From Oscillospiraceae bacterium (GTDB lineage: Bacteria > Bacillota > Clostridia > Oscillospirales > Ruminococcaceae), in the NCBI GenBank assembly GCA_017405465.1, contig JAFRAJ010000016.1, positions 62,001-126,000 of the forward strand: a DNA stretch of 64,000 bases, read 5' to 3'. Below, one piece after another: positions 16,024 to 23,100 of this stretch. A program made the translations under genes and the position numbers. Position 1 is the stretch's first letter, and every line of letters starts with the position of its first letter. The notes under the pieces were generated by a model. The model worked only from the letters and a program-made list of their open reading frames with translations. It had not been told where the DNA came from and did no database searches.

Positions 16024-16580
16024 ACAGTGTTTCAAAAACAAGAGAAGAGAAAAAAGAAGTTCTCCACAGAAATTACAAGAAAAATATGGATAGGTTCAAG
16101 AGAGCTCTTGGAGATAACTATCAGATCGAAGCCCTTTTGATCATCTTCGCTGTTTTTGAACAAACGACCAATAACCTGATCGTCCGCATATCTTCTTTAA
16201 GCGAAAAGAACCACCTTGATATACTGGATGCCGTTCAGAATAATGAACTGAACAACATCTCAAAGAAGATCCGTTGGATTCAGCACTATATAAGAGATAA
16301 TATTGAAGAGATACTTTCCATCCTAAAAGAAAGCGGGAAGGTCGAGGAGTTAAAATCGTCACTGAAAGACCTGAACAAATATCGTACTTGCAGAAACGTT
16401 ATCGTCCACGATCTAATGCTGAGTGACGTGTCATATGAGGGACTCAAGGATATCAACATTAAATGTCTTGATATATTCAGGGTGCTCGACAAAACAAACA
16501 AAGCAATCAAGCGGTTTATTAATGCCAACGGTATTGATCTGGACGTCAGCGATGTTTCATTAGCTCTAGACAAAAAGTAA
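16020..16580 (+). CDS. HEPN-like helical protein
   Basis: A 186-residue, almost entirely helical protein. The stretch YRTCRNVIVHD contains R-N-x3-H, the RNase signature of HEPN-domain proteins (Rx4-6H), and the earlier EALLIIFAVFEQTTNNLI resembles the first HEPN helix pair. HEPN proteins are often toxins or effector RNases in anti-phage and toxin-antitoxin systems. The start overlaps the stop of the membrane Cys-protein gene by four bases, so the membrane protein could be its partner or restraint (inference). A terminator follows directly. The HEPN assignment comes from motif reading only. Confidence 0.55.
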   Translation: MNSVSKTREEKKEVLHRNYKKNMDRFKRALGDNYQIEALLIIFAVFEQTTNNLIVRISSLSEKNHLDILDAVQNNELNNISKKIRWIQHYIRDNIEEILSILKESGKVEELKSSLKDLNKYRTCRNVIVHDLMLSDVSYEGLKDINIKCLDIFRVLDKTNKAIKRFINANGIDLDVSDVSLALDKK

Positions 16581-16598
16581 GTAAATATTATCTTTGTG

Positions 16599-16624
16599 GC
16601 CTGGTGAGTTCCACCAGGCTTTTT
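16599..16624 (+). terminator. Terminator after the HEPN-like gene
   Basis: A perfect 8-bp stem GCCTGGTG / CACCAGGC with a 5-base loop is followed by TTTTT. Confidence 0.88.
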
Positions 16625-16724
16625 CATGTGCTCATTTTCGGGTCAAATCTTACAAAACGATGACTCGGCATGGAGCGCAGTGTCAATTTGCCGCAAAATT
16701 TCTGTACGGAAGAAAGGAGTTCTG

Positions 16725-16883
16725 TTGTTCAAAATGGAGAATCTAAAAAATCTTGCAAAAAAAGTGCAAAAATCGACCTCAAAATTCAGCAAAGACATAT
16801 TAGAGGGACTTTTTCCCGAGCACTTTGACAACAGAATAGTTCATCCGTCAGATACGTTCCCAGAGTTGAGGGTGAAACCTTGA
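16725..16883 (+). CDS. Small hypothetical protein before the par leader
   Basis: A 52-residue basic peptide from a TTG start at 16725; an in-frame ATG is at 16734. AAAGGAG at 16713-16719 has better spacing to the TTG. The sequence starts MFKMENLKNLAKKVQKSTSK and ends PELRVKP; it is probably helical at the N-terminus. No family is recognised. It sits just in front of the GC-richer structured region that leads into parA, so it may be part of the ICE front end. Confidence 0.4.
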   Translation: MFKMENLKNLAKKVQKSTSKFSKDILEGLFPEHFDNRIVHPSDTFPELRVKP

Positions 16884-17150
16884 GCCGTGACTGTAGGCGC
16901 GCCGTGACCTCGAAAGAGCGAGCGATAAAGCTTATACAGCGAAAGCCGGTCTGCTACCGGTGGCGGCGATGACAGACTTTGGGGCTAATGATACTTCCGT
17001 AATTCGCGGCCCGGCCATGAAGAAGGCGGGGAGGTGAGATTCCTATGGACCTGACTCGCAATCAGGCGTCTGGCGTGATCCTGCCGTGCGGGCGTCGAGG
17101 ACAAACAGCACGGGAAAGCAAAGACAAATGTAAAACAACTATATCTATAT
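16884..17150 (+). ncRNA. Structured non-coding region upstream of parA, RNA candidate
   Basis: About 270 bases without an open frame, clearly richer in G and C than the flanking AT-rich DNA. It contains several short hairpins: CTCG/CGAG near 16909-16922, CCGGT/ACCGG near 16946-16960, GGCC..GGC near 17013-17027, CCTGA/TCAGG with a 7-base loop near 17050-17066, and CCGTGC/GCACGG near 17083-17113. Purine-rich single-stranded stretches such as GGGGAGGTGAGATTCC lie between. The dense pairing and sharp composition change suggest a structured RNA or a replication/partition site. I do not recognise a known RNA family. Confidence 0.4.
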
Positions 17151-17275
17151 ATGCGTACAGGAAAAAATTATTGGGATGAAATTCCTATTGTCCAGAATAA
17201 GGGACAGGCATCCCGATACAATGGAATTATAGGGATAAATGCCTTCCCGGGACGAACCTGTACGCATTTTTCTTT
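17151..17275 (+). promoter_or_regulatory. Attenuator-like leader of parA with perfect 11-bp inverted repeat
   Basis: ATGCGTACAGG (17151-17161) is perfectly complementary to CCTGTACGCAT (17257-17267), and the latter is followed at once by TTTTTCTTT. The enclosed 95 bases hold an inner stem GGGATG/CATCCC with TGTCC/GGACA inside it. A competing pairing AATTCC/GGAATT cannot form at the same time as a simple nested fold. The whole lies just before the ribosome-binding site of parA. It looks like a long terminator-type structure with an alternative fold, i.e. a possible attenuator. Confidence 0.45.
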
Positions 17276-17304
17276 GGAAAAACCAGAGAAAGGAGGTACA
17301 CGGT

Positions 17305-18132
17305 TTGGAGAATTGCAAGGTCATAGCAATAGCAAACCAGAAAGGTGGAGTAGGGAAGACTACCACAGCAGTGAATCTCGGGGTCGGTCTCGCACGGCAG
17401 GGCAAGAGAGTCCTACTTATAGATGCAGACCCTCAGGGAAGCCTGACGATCTGTCTCGGATACAGAAATCCGGATGAACTGGAAGCGACTCTCGCGAATG
17501 TCATGAGAGCCGTAATAGATGAGAAGGATATTCCAGACGGCTATGGGATCATACATCACGCAGAGGGAGTTGATCTTCTCCCTGCAAACATTGAGCTTTC
17601 AGGAATAGAGACAGGCCTGGTCAACACGATGAGCAGAGAGCATGTCCTCAAGGAGTATATAAGTACTATTAGAAAGGATTATGACTATATCCTTATAGAC
17701 TGCATGCCATCTCTCGGAATGCTGACCATCAATGCCCTTGTAGCATCAGACAGTCTCATCATTCCGTCACAGCCGAACTTCTTATCGGCAAAGGGACTGA
17801 ATCTTCTGCTGAATTCAGTCTCAAGAGTACGGAGGACGATAAATCCGAGATTACGGATAGACGGCATCCTGCTCACTATGGTAGACAGCAGAACGAACAA
17901 TGCGAGGGATATCATAGCCTCGCTCAGAAACACGATAGGCCAGAACATCCGTGTATTCGATACGGAGATCCCGCATTCTGTACGTGCCGCAGAGTGCTCG
18001 CTTACGGGACAGAGCATCTATGCATACGACAGGAACGGGAAAGTGGCACAGGCATACGAGGAGTTTACAAAGGAGGTAGCGGAGATTGAAAAAGGTGCAG
18101 CCAATAGATCTCGGAATGACAGGATACGATGA
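17305..18132 (+). CDS. parA: ParA-family partition ATPase
   Basis: A 275-residue ParA/Soj-type ATPase, which positions or stabilises DNA with ParB. The deviant Walker A KGGVGKTTTAVNLG is at the N-terminus, followed by VLLIDADPQGSLT and the Walker B-like ILIDCMPSLGMLT. I chose the TTG at 17305 because AAAGGAGGT stands 8 bases upstream; a longer open frame starting at 17239 runs through the leader hairpin and has no ribosome-binding site. It overlaps parB by 47 bases. In ICEs of this type such pairs help to keep the excised circle during cell division. Confidence 0.9.
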   Translation: MENCKVIAIANQKGGVGKTTTAVNLGVGLARQGKRVLLIDADPQGSLTICLGYRNPDELEATLANVMRAVIDEKDIPDGYGIIHHAEGVDLLPANIELSGIETGLVNTMSREHVLKEYISTIRKDYDYILIDCMPSLGMLTINALVASDSLIIPSQPNFLSAKGLNLLLNSVSRVRRTINPRLRIDGILLTMVDSRTNNARDIIASLRNTIGQNIRVFDTEIPHSVRAAECSLTGQSIYAYDRNGKVAQAYEEFTKEVAEIEKGAANRSRNDRIR

Positions 18133-19039
18133 GCTTTTCATGGACGACGAAGAGCGCAAGGTAAACGCTCTGCCGCGCATCTTCGAGATACCGTTAGAAC
18201 TTATAGACGATTTTCCGGATCATCCCTTTCAGGTCCGCATGGACGAGGATATGCAGCAGCTTGTCGAGAGCGTCAAGGAACGGGGCCTTATCACACCGGT
18301 CATACTCCGTAAGAAGGATGATGACAGGTACGAGATCGTATCTGGACACCGCAGGAAGAAAGCCTGTGAGATGGCCGGCATGACGATGATCAAGGCAGAG
18401 GTCAGGGATATGACGAGAGATGAAGCAATCATAATGATGGTAGACAGTAATTTGCAAAGGTCTCAGATATTGCCAAGTGAAAAAGCCTTTGCATACAAAA
18501 TGAAACTTGATGCAATGAAGAGGCAAGGTGCAAGAACGGACTTAACTTCTGTGCCAGTGGCACAGAAGTCGAAAACATCAAGAGAAATACTTGGTGAACA
18601 GGTAGGCGAGAGTCAAGATCAGGTTAGACGTTTTGTGCGTCTCACAGAACTTGAGCCCGAGATCCTGGAGAAGGTCGACGAAGGCAAGATCGGTCTGCGC
18701 CCGGCAGTAGAACTGTCATACCTGACGCCCAGCGAACAGAGAATGCTGGTCGATGCGATGGAACTCACGGAGAGCACTCCGTCGCATGCACAGGCAATAA
18801 GGCTCAGAGCATTTTCCAAGGACGGTGTTCTCGGACCTCATATCATAGAGAACGTCATGCTTGAGGAAAAACCGAATCAGAAGGAAAAGATCAGCATCAG
18901 CTATCAGGATGCAAGACAGTATATTCCAAAGGACGTTCCGTATCACGAGACCAAGAATTATATCTTTAAAGCACTGGAGTTTTACCGCGAGCATTATCAG
19001 GAGCGGCACCGCTCAGGGGCTGATCGCGGAGAAAGATAA
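18086..19039 (+). CDS. parB: ParB-family partition protein
   Basis: A 317-residue ParB/Spo0J-like protein starting at a TTG with AAGGAGGT 8 bases upstream. The N-terminal nuclease/CTPase-like domain holds PFQVRMDEDMQQLVESVKER, then GLITPVILRK and the family motif IVSGHRRKKACEMAG. A central helix-turn-helix lies around SREILGEQVGESQDQVRRFV. The C-terminus (about 225-317) is less typical. A parS-like site was not identified. It starts inside parA, so the two are translated together. Confidence 0.88.
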   Translation: MKKVQPIDLGMTGYDELFMDDEERKVNALPRIFEIPLELIDDFPDHPFQVRMDEDMQQLVESVKERGLITPVILRKKDDDRYEIVSGHRRKKACEMAGMTMIKAEVRDMTRDEAIIMMVDSNLQRSQILPSEKAFAYKMKLDAMKRQGARTDLTSVPVAQKSKTSREILGEQVGESQDQVRRFVRLTELEPEILEKVDEGKIGLRPAVELSYLTPSEQRMLVDAMELTESTPSHAQAIRLRAFSKDGVLGPHIIENVMLEEKPNQKEKISISYQDARQYIPKDVPYHETKNYIFKALEFYREHYQERHRSGADRGER

Positions 19040-19228
19040 GGGAGCCCAAGGGAGGAGTCTGCCCGGAAACGGCATCAGTCATAATTGGCTTCTCCCCTCA
19101 TACTCCCCTTATAAACTTCCTGTACTTACTGAGAGACAAAAGAGAGGTAGAGATCTATGGTGCAGATTCGCACAATTGCTTTTAAAGCGAAAGTGTGAAA
19201 TGCTTCTGGAAAAAGGGAGGTGCGTTCT

Positions 19229-20083
19229 ATGAAAAGATGGAAACAGTTCCTGACTCTGCTGCTGATCTTTGGACTGGCGCTGGGCTTCAGGAGTTTTGAA
19301 CATAACAGAATAGATATCAGCGTCATTCCTCTTTCAGCCGGTAAAGAAGGGATGAGTTCTTCTGAGGAAGCAGATGCAGAGATCGCAGAGAAAACTCTGT
19401 TGGAGGAAGTTGACAGTCTTAAAGACTTCGATATATCGACAATAGTCCTCACGGAAGAAAAAGAACCTGCTTCAGAAGAGAAGCAGGGAAGGAAAGCGGA
19501 AGCATCTTTGACTTCTTCAGGAGACCATTCCTTCTCAGCCGGTAATGAGAAGAAAGCATCGCAAGAGCCTGTCAGTACCGTACAGAGCAGTCAGAAACAG
19601 GAAGAGCCTGCAGCCGCGCCGGTGAACGGAACAGAGCCGGATAAGGGGCAGGATCCTGCAGAAGCCAAAACAGAAAGAGAAGCGGAAAACAAAACAGAAA
19701 AAACTGCGGAACACGTGCATGAATGGATCGAAGTGACCGTCTACCACGAAGCGGTGACACACATCGAGCACCATGATGCCGTGACAAAAGAGAGATGGGT
19801 GAGCGTTCCTGTAAATATCAATCACTACTATTGCGACAAATGCCGTCAGGAATTCTCATCTCAGGACGAGGCATATGCCCACGAAGATGCTTCATACGAA
19901 GCGGCGATCGAGGCTAATGACATGAGCCTGATCCATTCAGGGCATTCAGTTGTCCCTGAAACGATAGACCAGGGATACTACGAGACTGTAACAGTCAGAG
20001 AAGCGTATGACGAAACAGTCACAGACAGTCCCGCATGGGAGGAGCACGGCCTGCGCTGTGCCGGATGCGGGATGACAAAATAA
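19229..20083 (+). CDS. Exported acidic protein with Cys/His-rich C-terminus
   Basis: A 284-residue protein from the ATG at 19229, which has GGGAGG upstream. An N-terminal hydrophobic segment (FLTLLLIFGLALGF) serves as signal or anchor. A long low-complexity region rich in Glu, Ala and Lys (about 40-165) follows. The C-terminal part has many histidines (HVHEWIEVTVYHEAVTHIEHH), a C-x2-C zinc-finger-like stretch (YYCDKCRQEFSSQDEAYAH) and a last CAGCG. It probably sits outside the membrane with a metal-binding head. It precedes the large surface adhesin and is separated from it by a terminator. Function unknown; similar ORFs are common in clostridial ICEs (general recollection). Confidence 0.6.
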   Translation: MKRWKQFLTLLLIFGLALGFRSFEHNRIDISVIPLSAGKEGMSSSEEADAEIAEKTLLEEVDSLKDFDISTIVLTEEKEPASEEKQGRKAEASLTSSGDHSFSAGNEKKASQEPVSTVQSSQKQEEPAAAPVNGTEPDKGQDPAEAKTEREAENKTEKTAEHVHEWIEVTVYHEAVTHIEHHDAVTKERWVSVPVNINHYYCDKCRQEFSSQDEAYAHEDASYEAAIEANDMSLIHSGHSVVPETIDQGYYETVTVREAYDETVTDSPAWEEHGLRCAGCGMTK

Positions 20084-20102
20084 CACAGCAATATCAGCTT
20101 AC

Positions 20103-20130
20103 GGCCCGGACGGATAGTTCGGGCCTTTTT
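20103..20130 (+). terminator. Terminator between the exported protein and the adhesin
   Basis: GGCCCG pairs with CGGGCC around a 9-11-base loop and is followed by TTTTT. Read-through could still link the two genes. Confidence 0.75.
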
Positions 20131-20158
20131 ATTGCAGCGAAAAGGAAAGGAAGATTTA

Positions 20159-23100
20159 ATGACGAAGATTAGAAAAACGATCGCATTTATCATGATCCTG
20201 CTCATTGCTGTTTCATGCGTTCCGATGGGAGCGTTTGCAGAAGGAACAGAAGGGCAGGATATCGTAACAGAAGATACAGTGCCGGAGACAAATGTGGAAA
20301 CTGAGATCGAAGTACCGCCGGAAGAGGAAACAGCGCTTCCAGCGGAAGATGGTGTTCCGGCAGAATCGGAGGACATCCCAGAAGAAACTGCTGTGGATCC
20401 GGTAGATGACCCTCAGGAAGAGGAAGATCCTGGTATCACAGAAGAACCGGATCCGGTCATGGTAGAAGAAGAACCAGTCATAAAGATCACAGAAGAAGAT
20501 ATGACCGCTATTGATCCGGTCCCGGAAGCTGTCAGTGATGAACCTGCAGATGACGGGATTGTCTCTGAGGAAGAGATCATAGTTGATGATCCGGCTCTGG
20601 AAGCTGAAGCAGTGATTCCAGAAACAGAAGAAACTTCAGAAACTGAAGCTGAGGATGAAACGGAACTGACAGTCAGAGGCAATTTGCTGCTGGCTGCAGA
20701 ACCTACACGCGGATCCGCATATCTGCAGATGATCGATATGGATCAGTACTCCTACAGCTTCGGGAGCAACTATCCGGAACCCTTCAAGAACGAGAGCAGG
20801 AAAAGATCCTGCCAGTTTTGGTTCAACGGAGTACCTGCCTACTGCCTGCAGTTCGGTGTGGATTCATCATCGGGAATGTCATACTCCAGTCAGGATACTT
20901 GGGACGGGATCTCGGAGTCTGACAAAAGACTGCTCAGCTGGGTACTGAGATTCGGGTATATCGGCTGGACCAGATACGGTGCATCTACTGCGCAGGAATA
21001 TATGGCTACTCAGGTCCTCATATGGCAGATACTCTCACATACTGTAAACACAAGCTGGGAGCAGTCCATCTGCAACGAGATGATGGGGTCAGGTTCCTAT
21101 GCTCAGGATGTCTACTGGCAGATCAGAGCTCATGTATTTGCTGCAGAGACCATACCGAGTTTCTGCTCAAGCACAGACAACAGCAGCATTCCCATATATG
21201 ACCTGGAGAAACAGTCGGAAGGCGGATACTCAGTCAAGCTGACGGATACCAACGGAGTTCTCAGCAGATTCGATTTCTCACAGGACGGAGTCAGCGCAGT
21301 CAGAGACGGTAATACTCTGACGATCACACTGGACAGCCCTGTAGAAGAACTCACTCTTTCAGCAAACAAGAACTTCTCGGACTGGACTTCAGGAAATGTA
21401 TATTTCTGGAAGCCTGCCTCCAGCGGATATCAGTACATGGCCTCTTTTGACACAGGCAAGACGCCAGAGCAGGTGAAAGCTGTATTCAAGGTAACAGCTC
21501 CTATGGGGTATCTGGATGTTACGAAGGTTTCAGCCAACACAGCATGCACTGACGGAAATGACATGTATTCACTGGAAGGAACGACCTTTGAGGTAAAAGA
21601 TTCAGATGGGAACATCGTCGGAACACTTGTCGTCGATGAGAACGGAAAGGTCGAGACTCTGGAGCTTCCTGCCGGAACATATACTGTGACAGAAACAGCA
21701 GTCGGAAAAGGCTATATCAGGAACACTGAAGTCAAGACGGTTACGATCGTTCCCGGTGAAACCGCCACAGTGACTTTTATGAATAAACCGGTAGCAGACC
21801 CTGTCAGCATCTATCTCAGAAAGTGGGATAAGGAAGCAGACAGAGCTGTACCGCAGGGAGCAGGATCTTTTGCCGGAGCACAGTACCGTGTCGAGTATTA
21901 CGACAATACTGACTGGTCAGGCGAGCCGGAAGCAGTCTGGGTTTTTCAGACAGATGCTAACGGAATCCTGAGATACAAGCCTTCATACAAAGTGAGCGGA
22001 CCTGATCTGTATACGCTGAATGGCGATTATGTCATTCCTCTTGGCAGTGTAAAGATCTATGAGATCAAGGCGCCGGAAGGATATCTGGTATCACTTGACG
22101 AACTGTACCTCACGATCACTCAGAACAGTGATCAAACAGACGTACAGTGGACTACGGAGACACAGGGACTCATAAAAGAAATATCTGATGGTTATGGCGT
22201 GCCTGAGACCGTTATTCACGGAGGAGTCCGTTTCAAAAAGACAGATATTGAAACAGGCACACCTGTAGGCGGAGCAGAGATATCCATTTACAGTGATTCC
22301 GATGAAACTGTCCTGGTGAACGGTACAGAATACTCCAAGGGTGATCTGGTCGTGACGCTTACCACAGACGGGAACGGTATCTGTGAGACAGAAAGCGACT
22401 TCCTGCCATACGGTTCATACTATGCAATGGAGACAAAGCCTTCTGATATGTACCTGCTGAACGAGAAGTGGAAAGCTGAGTTCAGTATTACCGAGAATCT
22501 CAAAGTCGTGGATCTGACCTCTGACGCAGACCAACTCAAGGAGCAGATTATACGCGGAGACCTGTCTATGCTCAAACTGGACATCGACGGAAACTATAAG
22601 GCAAACATTCCCTTCATTATCGTCAGGATCAATGATGACGGTACAGAAGGCGAGAGCCATATCATCGTCACAGATGATAACGGCATGATCGATACTTCAG
22701 CAGCTTCCAGAAAGCATACCAACAATACCAACAGCATGGATCAGTATGTCGACGGAGGAACGTTCACTGATGTGACCAGACTGGATGCTTTTGCGGGAGT
22801 ATGGTTCGGAGATTCTGAGCCTGATGACAGTCTGGGAGCGCTGCCTTACGGAAGGTACAAGGTATATGAACTGCAGACAGAACAACTGGCTTCCGAACAG
22901 ATCAATATGCTGGAGTCCAGGATCATCGAGATCACTCAGCCTGACAGGACTGTAACACTTGCACCAATGGTCAATCTTAACATCGAGCTTGCGTCGGAAG
23001 CAGCATCTGCGGAAGGCAACGACTTTATCGCCGCCGCCACCGTGGGGGTGGTCGACACTGTTCATTACACCAACCTGACGTCACACCGCAGATACACTAT

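Noticed and set aside
17040-17100. tRNA-like anticodon arm with 7-base loop
   Set aside because: The stem CCTGA/TCAGG is good, but no acceptor stem, no D arm and no GTTC-type T arm could be placed around it.
16882-17120. Group II intron remnant (GAGCCG and GAAAG stretches)
   Set aside because: No domain V fold, no boundary motifs and no reverse transcriptase gene in the window.
17239-17304. N-terminal extension of ParA
   Set aside because: It would be encoded through the leader hairpin; the ParA fold starts right after the TTG at 17305, which has AAAGGAGGT.
19157-19198. 13-codon leader peptide (MVQIRTIAFKAKV)
   Set aside because: An upstream AGAGAGG gives some support, but there is no conserved stem or codon bias that would show attenuation; too little evidence.
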